Positions 1 through 8,266 of a stretch of 43,658 nucleotides of DNA are shown in pieces (the stretch's first letter is position 1; every line of letters starts with the position of its first letter). The notes under the pieces are model-generated. The model was given only the letters and a program-made list of their open reading frames with translations. It was not told the origin of the DNA and ran no database searches. Location of the stretch: positions 1 through 43,658 of the forward strand of contig CANQUD010000015.1 of assembly GCA_947626935.1 (NCBI GenBank), written 5' to 3'. Source of the DNA: an uncultured Clostridia bacterium (GTDB taxonomy: Bacteria; Bacillota; Clostridia; Christensenellales; Borkfalkiaceae). Position numbers and translations under genes: made by a program.

Positions 1-513
1 ATCATTCTTGTCTATCACGTTTTCCGCAGAAAAGCCGTCAAGGCGGGACAAACGGAAGAAATTACCGAGCGGAAAGATACGCGCATTTACAGCATTTGCG
101 GTGTGGTTTTGCTTCTGCTCCCGATCGCGCTTTCGTTCGCCATTTTACAAATGGTGCGGGCAAACGATTCATTTGTCCATACGGGCATTACCATTTACGC
201 CTATGCGATTTACGCTTTTTATAAGATCATCGTGTCGATCTATAATTTCGTCAAGACACGGCGAAGCAGTGAGATGACCGTGCGGGCGGCAAAGAATATC
301 AACCTTGCAGACGCTTTTGTTTCTATTCTTGCCTTGCAGACGGCAATGTTTCGGGAGTTCGATGCGGGCGATACCGTCAATGTCGCCACCATGAATGCAA
401 TTACGGGCGCAATCGTCTGTGCGCTCACCGCCGCGCTTGGCGTTTTTATAATCATCATTGCCGCAAAAAAGACAAGACGGAGAACAGAGCATGAAGCAAG
501 CAGTATTGAATAA
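1..513 (+). CDS. Membrane protein, 5' end cut by the window
   Basis: The reading frame is open from the first base, so the true start lies upstream; about 170 residues are visible. Four hydrophobic stretches are seen, roughly residues 36-52, 60-80, 100-115 and 133-153, with a basic tail (KKTRRR). No catalytic motif or family is recognised. The stop overlaps the start of the TetR gene by 23 bases, so the two are probably co-transcribed and the regulator may control this protein. The function is unknown. The frame is well supported by its length and membrane pattern; an internal ATG at 103 would give only the last 136 residues. Confidence 0.75.
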   Translation: MILVYHVFRRKAVKAGQTEEITERKDTRIYSICGVVLLLLPIALSFAILQMVRANDSFVHTGITIYAYAIYAFYKIIVSIYNFVKTRRSSEMTVRAAKNINLADAFVSILALQTAMFREFDAGDTVNVATMNAITGAIVCALTAALGVFIIIIAAKKTRRRTEHEASSIE

Positions 514-1000
514 TACGGAAATTCGCATCGAACACGCGCTTTTTGGGCTTATGCGCGAGCGCGATTACAGACAGATCGGCGTTACGGATATTGCCGAAGC
601 CGCAGGTATCGGCAGAGCAACTTTCTACCGTTATTTCAAGCGCAAGGAAGAAGTGATAGCGGCATATTTCATGCGCAACGCGGAAACGTTCGGACTGCAA
701 AATTGCCCGAAAAACAAAGAGAATCATGTTCAAATCGTCCGAGCCGTCCTCGAAATTGTCAAAGCGGAAAAAGAGCGTTTTGCGCTTATCAGACAGGCGC
801 ATTTGGAATATCTCTTTCTTGATTTCCTCAATCGGCAAACGAGGGAAGCGTTCAAAGACGCCGACGACGAGCATACCTCATTTGAGGCGCACCTTTTCGC
901 GGGCGTGATCTTCAATGTCAGCATGGCTTGGCTCGACGGCGGCTGTGCAGAACCGCTCGACGAGGTTGCGAGGGTATTGACCGCGCCGACGCGCCGATAA
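491..1000 (+). CDS. TetR/AcrR-family transcriptional regulator
   Basis: A 169-residue protein whose N-terminal third carries a TetR helix-turn-helix: VTDIAEAAGIGRATFYRYFKRK fits the family pattern, with the recognition helix around GIGRATFYRYF. The C-terminal part is helical and would bind an unknown ligand. An ATG at 458 is possible, but the ATG at 491 is preceded by a GGAG site at a suitable distance and gives the usual short N-terminus. It overlaps the upstream membrane-protein gene, which is its likely target. A terminator follows directly. The family is clear; the ligand and operator are not visible. Confidence 0.88.
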   Translation: MKQAVLNNTEIRIEHALFGLMRERDYRQIGVTDIAEAAGIGRATFYRYFKRKEEVIAAYFMRNAETFGLQNCPKNKENHVQIVRAVLEIVKAEKERFALIRQAHLEYLFLDFLNRQTREAFKDADDEHTSFEAHLFAGVIFNVSMAWLDGGCAEPLDEVARVLTAPTRR

Positions 1001-1021
1001 GCATTTTCAATCAAAGTAACG

Positions 1022-1055
1022 AAAAAAGCGGGGAACTTGTTCCTCGCTGTTTTCG
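1022..1055. terminator. Bidirectional intrinsic terminator between converging units
   Basis: An 8-bp stem (GCGGGGAA / TTCCTCGC, one G-U pair, loop CTTG) lies at 1028-1047. Six A residues lie on its left and a T-rich run on its right. Read on the minus strand it ends in six T residues and would stop the clpC-lipoprotein transcript; read on the plus strand it would stop the TetR transcript. Confidence 0.75.
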
Positions 1056-1118
1056 TTGCCCTTGTCCGAAAGTGTATTCCGATATAAAATTAAGATTTTT
1101 TCTGATTCCCTATGGAAT

Positions 1119-1140
1119 CCCCGCCGAGCGGGGCATTTTT
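1119..1140 (+). terminator. Second terminator hairpin, plus-strand orientation
   Basis: A 6-bp GC stem (CCCCGC, loop CGA, GCGGGG) is followed by CATTTTT on the plus strand. It lies just left of the stop codon of the minus-strand lipoprotein gene and backs up termination of the TetR transcript. A further inverted repeat, GATTCC-CTAT-GGAATC, is adjacent on its left. Confidence 0.6.
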
Positions 1141-1143
1141 CTG

Positions 1144-2493
1144 TCAACGGGAAGCGGCGGAGACGTTCATCTTCGAGACATCTGCAAATGTGTGCCCGTC
1201 TGCAAAGGAGAGCCGTATCTCCGCCTCTCCCGCAAGGGTGACTTCGTCCGACACTCCGCTGAACTTTCGGACAACGGCATTCATGCCCGTGAAGTTCTTG
1301 GCGGCATCGAAGGTCAGATGCACTTCCGTCTCGGCGTTCCCCGTAAAGGCGAGGTTCCCTCTCCGCGCATAGAGCAGTTCGAGAAGCCCGCCGATCGGGT
1401 CCTTCATCATCGTGTCGAATACGTCTTTGAGACGGGAGAGAAAGTTTTCGGTGTATGCCGAGAGTTCCTCGCCCTTGAGGGATTGTCCGTCGCCGTCCTT
1501 GGCGTTTCCCGACACGTCGACGAGCTGTTCGACGGTCAGATCTCCGAGGCACTTGACGGTCTCGGGGAAGGCGCCGCCGAAAGAGGACAGTTCACGGTAG
1601 AGTCCTTCCGAGGAGACGGCGTCCTTCAGATAGGGATAAAAGTCGAGTTCTCTCGAATTGGTGAGGATGCTTCTGTAGTTCTCGAACATGGGCAGGCTCG
1701 TCACTTCGTACGCCTTGACGCCGCGGAAGAGCGCTTCCAAAGCCCGATCCATGAAGAGATTGGAGAGGATCTCGGAGAGTTTGGTCTGCGGCGTCACCGT
1801 TCCCGAGACAATGGAGAGTCCCATGAGAAGGGTCTTGACCGCCTGCACGGGATCGTAGACGAGTTCATATCCGCCGACGACGCCCTTTACCGTCATGCCG
1901 CCCGTGATGTCGGGCACATTCAGAAGGAGCTTTTTGAGGAGCGTGAACGGGACTTCCGCCGCCTGCTCTTCCGTGTAGAGCACACGGCTTGCGAGCGGCT
2001 CTCCGCCCTCTTCGGCAAAGGACTTGAGGAGCGTTTCATAGTCCCCCTTTTGGGCGTCCGACGATGCCCATGCGCCCGTCGCAAAGGAGAGGTTGCCGCC
2101 GCGGAGAAAGGCGACGCCGAAGTCGTCCTCTTCCGTTCCGTCGCCGAAGAGGTCGGCGATGAGACCCTCTTCCGTCTGCTCGAACCAGACGGTCGTGTCA
2201 AGCGTCTTGAAACGGACGGCTTTTTCCCCGTCTCTGTAAGTAACGTCCTGAAAGGCGACGTCGAGGACGCCGTGCGCGATCTCGGCACCGAGGACCTTGT
2301 CGATGAGCTGTCGGCGGGTATCCCGATCGACGCTCGGGACCGTATCCTGCGGCTTGGGCGTCTCCTGCGGCTCTTCCTTGGGCGGCTCGGTCTGTCCGCC
2401 CGAAGGCTCTTTCGGGGTGCTGTCGCAGCCCCCGAAGAGGATACCGCCGAGCGCGATGACCGCCGCGAGCGCAAGACATGCAAATTTCTTCAT
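1144..2493 (-). CDS. Predicted lipoprotein of unknown function
   Basis: A 449-residue protein. It starts with a signal peptide (MKK, hydrophobic core) ending in FGGC, so Cys23 would be the lipidated residue. A Pro/Glu/Lys/Thr-rich spacer follows (about residues 24-55), then a soluble extracellular region of some 390 residues with no family I recognise. The lipobox is imperfect because Phe lies at -3. The start is supported by GGAGAG seven bases upstream. It lies 34 bases after clpC and is probably the last gene of the clpC transcript, although a short CCCC-GCA-GGGG hairpin occupies the gap. Why a surface lipoprotein follows clpC is not evident. Confidence 0.75.
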   Translation of the reverse strand: MKKFACLALAAVIALGGILFGGCDSTPKEPSGGQTEPPKEEPQETPKPQDTVPSVDRDTRRQLIDKVLGAEIAHGVLDVAFQDVTYRDGEKAVRFKTLDTTVWFEQTEEGLIADLFGDGTEEDDFGVAFLRGGNLSFATGAWASSDAQKGDYETLLKSFAEEGGEPLASRVLYTEEQAAEVPFTLLKKLLLNVPDITGGMTVKGVVGGYELVYDPVQAVKTLLMGLSIVSGTVTPQTKLSEILSNLFMDRALEALFRGVKAYEVTSLPMFENYRSILTNSRELDFYPYLKDAVSSEGLYRELSSFGGAFPETVKCLGDLTVEQLVDVSGNAKDGDGQSLKGEELSAYTENFLSRLKDVFDTMMKDPIGGLLELLYARRGNLAFTGNAETEVHLTFDAAKNFTGMNAVVRKFSGVSDEVTLAGEAEIRLSFADGHTFADVSKMNVSAASR

Positions 2494-2527
2494 TCCACTC
2501 TCCGTTCTGTCCCCCTGCGGGGAGCTT

Positions 2528-4972
2528 TTATTCGTTGTAGAAGATCAACCTTCCGTCCTTCTCGTCCACGGCGACGGTGCCGCTCTTGAGCCGTCCGCGG
2601 AGCAACTCTTCCGAGAGTCCGTCCTCGACCATCTTCTGGACCATGCGCTTGAGCGGACGCGCCCCGTACTCATCGTTGTAGCCTCTGTCGACGATGAGCT
2701 GTTTCGCCGCCGCCGTCACATGCAGGCGGATACCGCTCGGCTGCAGTCTCTTTCCGACGCCCGACAAGATCTTGTCGCAGATGAGCGCGGCATCGTCCTT
2801 TGTCAGCTTGTGGAAGATGATGACGTCGTCGAGCCTGTTCAAAAACTCGGGACGGAACTGTTTTTTGAGCGCTTCTTCGATGTTTTCACGCATCTCGTCG
2901 TATTCGCTCTCCTCGTCCTGCGTGCCGAAGCCGAGGGAAGAAGTCTCCTTGACGGCATGGGCGCCGACGTTGGAAGTCAGAATGACGACCGTGTTCTTGA
3001 AATTGACCGTTCTCCCCTTGCTGTCCGTCAGGCGTCCGTCGTCGAGGATCTGAAGGAGCAGGTTGAAGATGTCGGGATGTGCCTTCTCCACCTCGTCGAA
3101 GAGGACGACGGAGTAGGGCTTCTTGCGCACCTTTCCCGTCAGGTACCCCTCTCCCTCATCGTAGCCGACGAACCCCGGGGCGGCGCCGATCAGCTTGGAG
3201 ACCGAACTCTTATCCATGTATTCGGACATGTCGATGCGGATCATGAGGTCCTCGTCGCCGAACATGACCTCGGCAAGCGCCTTGCAGAGGTCCGTCTTGC
3301 CGACGCCCGTGGGACCCACGAAGATGAAAGAGCCGATAGGACGGTTGGGGTCCTTCATGCCCGCCCTCGCCCGACGGATCGCCTTTGCGACGGCGGATAC
3401 GGCTTCGTTCTGCCCGATGATGCGGCGGTGAAGTTCTTCCTCGAGATGCAGGAGCCGTTCGCTCTCCTGTTCGGTGAGCCGCGAAACGGGCACGCCCGAC
3501 CAGCTCGAGACGATCGCGGCGATGTCCTCGGCGCCGATCGCGATGTGGGCGCGGTTGCGCTTCATCTGCCAGTCGCGGCGCATCGCATTGACCTTTGCCG
3601 TGAGTTCTTCCACTTCCGCGGCGAGCTGCCGCTCGTTCTCGTCCCCCCACTTTCTCGCCTTGTCTCTGTCCGATTTGAGACGGACAAGCCTGTCCTCCGC
3701 CTCGTGCAGTTCGGTGGGACCGTTGTAGGCGTTCAGCCGTGCGCGGGAAGCCGCCTCGTCGATGAGGTCGATCGCCTTGTCGGGCAAAAATCTGTCGGTG
3801 ATGTAGCGGTCGGACAGCCTCGCCGCCGCTTCGATGGCTTCCTCGGTGATGATGACGTTGTGATGGGCTTCGTATTTGTCGCGGACCCCCCGCAGAATGA
3901 TGATCGTGTCCTCGACGGAGGGCTGGTCGACGGTGACGGGAGTAAATCTCCGCTCGAGGGCGGGATCCTTCTCGATATAGCGGTATTCCTCGATCGTGGT
4001 CGCGCCGATGGTCTGCAGCTCTCCCCTCGCGAGCATGGGCTTGAGGATGTTGGAAGCGTCCATTGCGCCGTCCGTGGAGCCGCCCGCGCCGACGAGGGTG
4101 TGGATCTCATCGATGAAGAGGATGATGTCCTTGTCCGCCGTCACGGCGTCGATGATGGTCTTGAGCCGTTCCTCGAAGTCGCCGCGGTAGCGGGTGCCCG
4201 CCAAGAGTCCCGTTAGGTTGAGCGAAAAGACGATCTTCCCCATGAGAAGGTCGGGAACTTCGCCCTGCGCGATCGCCTGCGCAAGTCCCTCGATGACGGC
4301 GCTCTTGCCGACGCCCGGTTCGCCGATAAGGACGGGGTTGTTCTTCGTCCTTCTCGAAAGGATCTGGATGACTTTCTCGATCTCCTTTCTCCTGCCGATG
4401 ACGGGGTCGAGCTTTCCTTCCCTCGCCTTCTTCGTGAGATCGACGCCGTACGGGAGCAAACTTTCGTCCACCGTGCGGACGGGTCTTTGCCCCGCCTGTT
4501 TTCCGCTCTCGGGCGCTTCCTGCGTCTTTTCGTAGGACGAGCCGCTGATGAACGCCTCCGTCCGCTCGATGAGAAGGGGCAGATCGATGCGCATGCCCGC
4601 AAGCAGGGTGTAGGCGATGCTCTCTTCCTCGTTCAGGACGGCGAGGAGCAGATGTTCCGTCCCCGTCAGCGCCCCGAAGGTCTCATCCCTCCGCGCGTAG
4701 CTCTCCGCATTCGTGAACATATTCTTGGTGCGGGGGGTGAAGTCGAATTTCTTGGTCGCCTCGTGCGTGATGGCGCGGCGGAAGAGGTCGCGGTAGACGT
4801 TGTGGTCGACGCCCGACGCCGCAAGGAGCCTGCCCGCCGTGCTCTCGGGCACTTCGAGCATGGCGAGGATGAGATGTTCGCTGCCGATGTAATTCGTCTT
4901 GTAATACTTGGCGATCTTGTCCGCCTGCATGACGACCTGTTTCAGGTGGTCCGAATAAAATCTGCTGTTCAA
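2528..4972 (-). CDS. clpC: ClpC, AAA+ unfoldase of the ClpCP protease
   Basis: 814 residues, the normal ClpC length. Two N-terminal Clp repeats (1-145) are followed by AAA+ domain 1 with Walker A GEPGVGKS (217-224) and Walker B LFIDEIHTLVGAG. A helical middle domain comes next, then AAA+ domain 2 with GPTGVGKT and VVLFDEVEKAHP. ClpC unfolds substrates, including arginine-phosphorylated proteins marked by McsB, and feeds them to ClpP. The start codon is TTG with GAGAGG about seven bases upstream; no ATG lies at a plausible place nearby. It follows mcsB by 48 bases in the standard mcsA-mcsB-clpC order. ClpP is encoded separately at 25556-26146. Confidence 0.97.
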   Translation of the reverse strand: MNSRFYSDHLKQVVMQADKIAKYYKTNYIGSEHLILAMLEVPESTAGRLLAASGVDHNVYRDLFRRAITHEATKKFDFTPRTKNMFTNAESYARRDETFGALTGTEHLLLAVLNEEESIAYTLLAGMRIDLPLLIERTEAFISGSSYEKTQEAPESGKQAGQRPVRTVDESLLPYGVDLTKKAREGKLDPVIGRRKEIEKVIQILSRRTKNNPVLIGEPGVGKSAVIEGLAQAIAQGEVPDLLMGKIVFSLNLTGLLAGTRYRGDFEERLKTIIDAVTADKDIILFIDEIHTLVGAGGSTDGAMDASNILKPMLARGELQTIGATTIEEYRYIEKDPALERRFTPVTVDQPSVEDTIIILRGVRDKYEAHHNVIITEEAIEAAARLSDRYITDRFLPDKAIDLIDEAASRARLNAYNGPTELHEAEDRLVRLKSDRDKARKWGDENERQLAAEVEELTAKVNAMRRDWQMKRNRAHIAIGAEDIAAIVSSWSGVPVSRLTEQESERLLHLEEELHRRIIGQNEAVSAVAKAIRRARAGMKDPNRPIGSFIFVGPTGVGKTDLCKALAEVMFGDEDLMIRIDMSEYMDKSSVSKLIGAAPGFVGYDEGEGYLTGKVRKKPYSVVLFDEVEKAHPDIFNLLLQILDDGRLTDSKGRTVNFKNTVVILTSNVGAHAVKETSSLGFGTQDEESEYDEMRENIEEALKKQFRPEFLNRLDDVIIFHKLTKDDAALICDKILSGVGKRLQPSGIRLHVTAAAKQLIVDRGYNDEYGARPLKRMVQKMVEDGLSEELLRGRLKSGTVAVDEKDGRLIFYNE

Positions 4973-5020
4973 AAGCGCACCTCTCTTCGGAAAGGACAGC
5001 CGTCCCTTCCGTCAAAACCA

Positions 5021-6061
5021 TTATACGATGAACTCCGAGCGGCGGAGAAATTTCCCCGTCTGTTCCGCGCGGTAGGCGTTCTGCTCGATCTCGGAGATCG
5101 TCCGACTGTGCAGTTTGTTGATGTTGGCGGGGCGCATGGCGATGATGTGATCGTCGAGATCGGACATCACCTCTTCGGGCTGCTTCCCCGCATTGAGATA
5201 GCCGAGCATGACGCCGAGCTTGACGTCTGCGACCAGTTCCATGAATTCCTTCATGCCGATGAGACAGCAGTTGGAGAGGATCCCGTAGGAGCGGAGAACG
5301 CGGTCCTTGAGTCCGATCCCCTCTTCCGCCTTCATGCGTTCCCGCTCGCGCAGCTCGAACTGTACGAGGATCCTGACAGCCTTCTCGACGGCGGAGAGGA
5401 TCTCCGTCTCCGAGACGCCGAGCGTCACCTCGTTGGAGATCTGGAAGAGATCCCCCTCCGAGCCGCTCCCCTCGCCCGAGGCGCCGCGGACGGTCAAGCC
5501 CAAACGGTTGAGTTCGGGGACGGTCCGCTTCATGAGTCCCCGCCGAGAGATCGCGGGAAGGAACATCATGACGGAAGCCCGCATGCCCGTTCCCAAATTG
5601 GTGGGACATGCCGTGAGGTAGCCGAATTGTCTGTCGAACGCGAAGGGAATGGACTCCGAGATGACGTCGTCGATGCCCGTGATGCGCTCGTATGCCTTTT
5701 CGAGGTCGTATCCGCGCATGAAGTACTGCTCGCGGATGTGGTCCTCTTCGTTGATCATGACGGAAATGCTCTCGTCGGGCGTGATGAGCGCCGCGGAGAT
5801 CGCGCTGTTGCGGACGAGGTCGCGCGAGATGAGGTTGCGTTCGACGAGATATGCCGCCCGTTCCTCGGTCAGCGTGCCGACGTCATAGAGGTCGAATTCC
5901 TCGAGCGCGTTGAGTTCCTCGTTGATGGTGCGGACGATCTCGCTCGCCTGTTCCCGCGCGTGCGGGCTGCGGAGCAGTCTGTTCGGGAAGGGATAATCGC
6001 GGAAATTGCGGGCGAGGCGGATGCGCGAGGACACGGCGACGCTCTCATAGGAGATCTTCAT
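5021..6061 (-). CDS. mcsB: McsB, protein-arginine kinase
   Basis: 346 residues, full family length. McsB is related to phosphagen kinases and phosphorylates arginines on proteins to tag them for ClpCP. Visible family features are the N-terminal SSRIRLARNF, the CPTNLGTGMRASVM segment containing the active-site loop cysteine, and the C-terminal R-rich region ending near the SDLDDHIIAMRPANIN stretch. Its ATG overlaps the mcsA stop as ATGA, which points to translational coupling with its activator. clpC follows directly. Confidence 0.97.
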   Translation of the reverse strand: MKISYESVAVSSRIRLARNFRDYPFPNRLLRSPHAREQASEIVRTINEELNALEEFDLYDVGTLTEERAAYLVERNLISRDLVRNSAISAALITPDESISVMINEEDHIREQYFMRGYDLEKAYERITGIDDVISESIPFAFDRQFGYLTACPTNLGTGMRASVMMFLPAISRRGLMKRTVPELNRLGLTVRGASGEGSGSEGDLFQISNEVTLGVSETEILSAVEKAVRILVQFELRERERMKAEEGIGLKDRVLRSYGILSNCCLIGMKEFMELVADVKLGVMLGYLNAGKQPEEVMSDLDDHIIAMRPANINKLHSRTISEIEQNAYRAEQTGKFLRRSEFIV

Positions 6062-6513
6062 TCGTCCCCTCCCCCGAGCAGTCTGTTGATGACGGAGAGA
6101 CGGTAACGGATGCGCTGTTCCATGAACCTGTCCCCCATTTTCTGCGCGTCCTTGAGTTCATCCTCAAGCTCCCGCTGCTCGTCGTCGAGGGCGCGGACGG
6201 GATCCTTGCCCGTGTGGCTGATCCGTCCTTGGACGACCTGCACGGTGGGGATGAGGGCTTCGCGGAACACGGAGTAGCAGTCCGCGCAGCCGAGCAGACC
6301 CGTGCGGCGGAATTCCCCGAGCGTTGCCCCGCAGGACGGACACTCCTTGGGGACTCCCTTCGCGCTGTCGCGGTACGGAGAGGTCTCGTTCTCCCTTGCC
6401 CCGCCGTAGAGACGGCGGTAGCAATCGGGGCAGAGATAGACGGCTTTCTCCCCCTCATTCGTGCGCCTGACGTACTTTTGCGCTTGATTTTTTCCGCACT
6501 GTGCACAGAGCAT
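6058..6513 (-). CDS. mcsA: McsA, zinc-binding activator of McsB
   Basis: 151 residues. Four CxxC zinc motifs are present: CAQC at the N-terminus, then CPDC, CPSC and CADC. The C-terminus carries a UVR-type coiled segment (from about RALDDEQRELEDEL to the end). McsA binds McsB and stimulates its arginine-kinase activity. The start was set at MLCAQC, preceded by AAAGGA seven bases upstream; a longer frame exists but adds only non-conserved residues overlapping the previous gene. In Bacillus the gene before mcsA is the repressor ctsR; here it is an unrelated membrane protein. Confidence 0.95.
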   Translation of the reverse strand: MLCAQCGKNQAQKYVRRTNEGEKAVYLCPDCYRRLYGGARENETSPYRDSAKGVPKECPSCGATLGEFRRTGLLGCADCYSVFREALIPTVQVVQGRISHTGKDPVRALDDEQRELEDELKDAQKMGDRFMEQRIRYRLSVINRLLGGGDE

Positions 6514-6535
6514 ATCGATGTCCTTTCGGTAAAAT

Positions 6536-7597
6536 TCAAAGTTCGGGCGGGCACTTGTCGGGATGGGTCTCCGCCAGATACTCATAGGCGCCCGCGATGT
6601 CGGGAAGGTGATAGGCGCCGTAGATACATTGCAATTTGACGGCGGGCGTGTCCCCGACTTGCGTGCGGGTGACGCTTTCGATCTCTTCCCATTTCAGGAA
6701 GATGCGTTCGCCGTTCGCGTCCTTCCAGTAAATTCCCTCCTCGTACACGGCAAGGACGCTCTTCGCGCTGCGGAAGGACGTCAGACCGCGGATCGCCATG
6801 AAGGCGCCGATGCAGGAGAGAAAACTTCCCGCCGTGATGTTCCAGAGGATCGCGACGGGGATCCCCGCCGCCGCCAGAACGGCTCCGATGACGGTCAAAA
6901 GGAGAGCCTTTTTCCGTTTGTCGGCAACGGGCACATAATACTTCGTTTTGAGGGAGAATTTGTGCTTTTCGGGGGGCTTTTTCTCCTCGCCGAGAAGGGA
7001 GAGTCCGCATTCTTCGATCGTGCGGTAAAGCCGCTCTTTCGCGTCCGTCTGCACGAGGACTTTTTCGTCCTGCTCCGCCTTGCCGCCCTTGGCGAGATAG
7101 CGGGCGGGAAGCTCCAGAACGACGCTCCATTCCCCCTTTTCCTTGGGCGCTCTCCGCGTACAGACGGAGAAGAGCCTGACTTCGGAATAGGGAATGCGGA
7201 TGCGCTTTCCTTCCCCCGTATCGCCGTGGAGCACGAGGTCCTCGCCGAATGTCGCAAGCGTCCCCTCTCCGACATAGAAACTGCGCTCCGAAGAGCAGCG
7301 TTCGGCAAAGTCGAGCCGTTCGAGGTCTGCCCGCGAGAGGAGACGGGACAGAAGGCAGCAGACGGCGCCGCTCACCGCACCGCCGCCGAGGAAGGCGGCG
7401 AGCAGGAGGTAGCAGAGCTTTGCGGGCATGCCGTCCTTGAGTTCGAATACGATGACGGTGACGACCGCGCCCAAAAATCCCGCCACGACGAGGGCGAGAA
7501 AGAGGTAGAAAAACACGTTGCAGACCGTGCATTTCCGTCGATCGGACGCCATAATCTTGCGCCGCGCTTCGGCGGATGCGGGAATGTCTCTTTTCAT
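6536..7597 (-). CDS. Membrane protein with two PH-like segments, unknown function
   Basis: 353 residues. Two membrane segments lie near the N-terminus (about 28-50 and 62-84) and one or two around 230-265. Between and after these are two regions that look like bacterial PH-like folds: about 105-200 (RIPYSEVRLFSV) and 278-345 (VLAVYEEGIYWKD, FLKWEEIESV). This is a pattern judgement. A CTVC motif sits close to the N-terminus. The start has GGAG seven bases upstream and lies 3 bases after the stop of the XRE gene, so the two form one unit; mcsA begins 22 bases downstream. No enzymatic motif was seen. It may sense the envelope together with the XRE regulator, but that is inference. Confidence 0.75.
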   Translation of the reverse strand: MKRDIPASAEARRKIMASDRRKCTVCNVFFYLFLALVVAGFLGAVVTVIVFELKDGMPAKLCYLLLAAFLGGGAVSGAVCCLLSRLLSRADLERLDFAERCSSERSFYVGEGTLATFGEDLVLHGDTGEGKRIRIPYSEVRLFSVCTRRAPKEKGEWSVVLELPARYLAKGGKAEQDEKVLVQTDAKERLYRTIEECGLSLLGEEKKPPEKHKFSLKTKYYVPVADKRKKALLLTVIGAVLAAAGIPVAILWNITAGSFLSCIGAFMAIRGLTSFRSAKSVLAVYEEGIYWKDANGERIFLKWEEIESVTRTQVGDTPAVKLQCIYGAYHLPDIAGAYEYLAETHPDKCPPEL

Positions 7598-7600
7598 AAT

Positions 7601-8227
7601 TTACTCCTTCAGCTTCGCCTTCTTGCGCCACAGGAAATAGATGAGCGCCAAGACCTGCAGCGGCACGCCGATGAGGAAAATCAGCCACATATCATACACT
7701 TGACAGACCCAGAGCGTCAGATAGATGCAGGCGAGAAGGGTCCAGATGAGGACGGAGACGGCGGCGACTCTCGTCCATTTCCAATGCCAGATGCTGCTGA
7801 AAACGGTGACGACGACCGCGCTTGCGGGCACGGCATAGACGAAGGCGAGCCATGCGCCTTCCCGCCATGCTTCCTGTTTTGCGTTCCAGACGACGCCGAT
7901 GAGCACGAAACAGGCGACGGCGACGAGCCAGCAGACGCCGACGGACAAGAGGGTGATGACGATGCGGCGGATCTTCCGCTCCCGCTTGGGGACGACGGGC
8001 TTTTCCTTGTGTTCGCGCACGAGGTCGTCGACGGAGACGTTGAAAAGCTCCGCCAGCTGCACGAGGATGCGCACGTCGGGAATGCCGTTGCCCTGTTCCC
8101 ACTTTGAAACGGACTTGTCGGAATAGTTCAGCTTCTCGGCAAGTTCCAACTGCGTCATGCCGAAAAGTTTTCTCAACCGCGTGATATTTTTTCCGATGAT
8201 GATCGCGAGGGTATCCTGTTCTTCCAT
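7601..8227 (-). CDS. XRE-family DNA-binding protein with a membrane C-terminus
   Basis: 208 residues. Residues 9-66 are a Cro/C1-type helix-turn-helix domain (IGKNITRLRKLFGMTQLELAEKLNYSDKSVSKWEQG, written here in parts: GMTQLELAEKLN, SDKSVSKWEQG). A basic linker (about 72-88) leads to about four membrane helices (90-110, 123-145, 152-172, 180-200). Such proteins are common in Bacillota and presumably pass a membrane signal to promoter binding. The ATG at 8227 is the only credible start, because the next Met is inside the helix-turn-helix. No ribosome binding site precedes it and the promoter ends six bases upstream (see promoter entry). It heads the transcript leading into mcsAB-clpC. Confidence 0.88.
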   Translation of the reverse strand: MEEQDTLAIIIGKNITRLRKLFGMTQLELAEKLNYSDKSVSKWEQGNGIPDVRILVQLAELFNVSVDDLVREHKEKPVVPKRERKIRRIVITLLSVGVCWLVAVACFVLIGVVWNAKQEAWREGAWLAFVYAVPASAVVVTVFSSIWHWKWTRVAAVSVLIWTLLACIYLTLWVCQVYDMWLIFLIGVPLQVLALIYFLWRKKAKLKE

Positions 8228-8233
8228 GCCTTT

Positions 8234-8262
8234 ATTATAGCCCCGATTCCGCCCCTTGTCAA
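8234..8262 (-). promoter_or_regulatory. Consensus sigma-A promoter of the XRE gene; predicted leaderless start
   Basis: On the minus strand, TTGACA (8262-8257), an exact 17-bp spacer and TATAAT (8239-8234) form a perfect consensus promoter. Seven bases beyond the -10 element is position 8227, the A of the XRE start codon. The intervening AAAGGC is too close to the ATG to be a working ribosome binding site. The mRNA is therefore predicted to be leaderless. Confidence 0.85.
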
Positions 8263-8266
8263 CAAT

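Noticed and set aside
2494-2527. CCCC-GCA-GGGG hairpin between clpC and the lipoprotein as terminator
   Set aside because: The stem is short and no U run follows on the minus strand.
928-2589. Long plus-strand open frame opposite the lipoprotein, and similar long plus-strand frames opposite clpC, mcsB, mutS2, relA and others
   Set aside because: They lie antisense to genes with clear family motifs, have no ribosome binding sites and show biased composition expected from GC-rich complementary strands.
4990-5030. TATAAT between mcsB and clpC as a clpC promoter
   Set aside because: No acceptable -35 element lies 16-18 bases upstream and no extended -10 is present.
6514-6600. CtsR binding site before mcsA
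   Set aside because: No tandem GGTCAAA-type repeat is present here or at 8228-8300.
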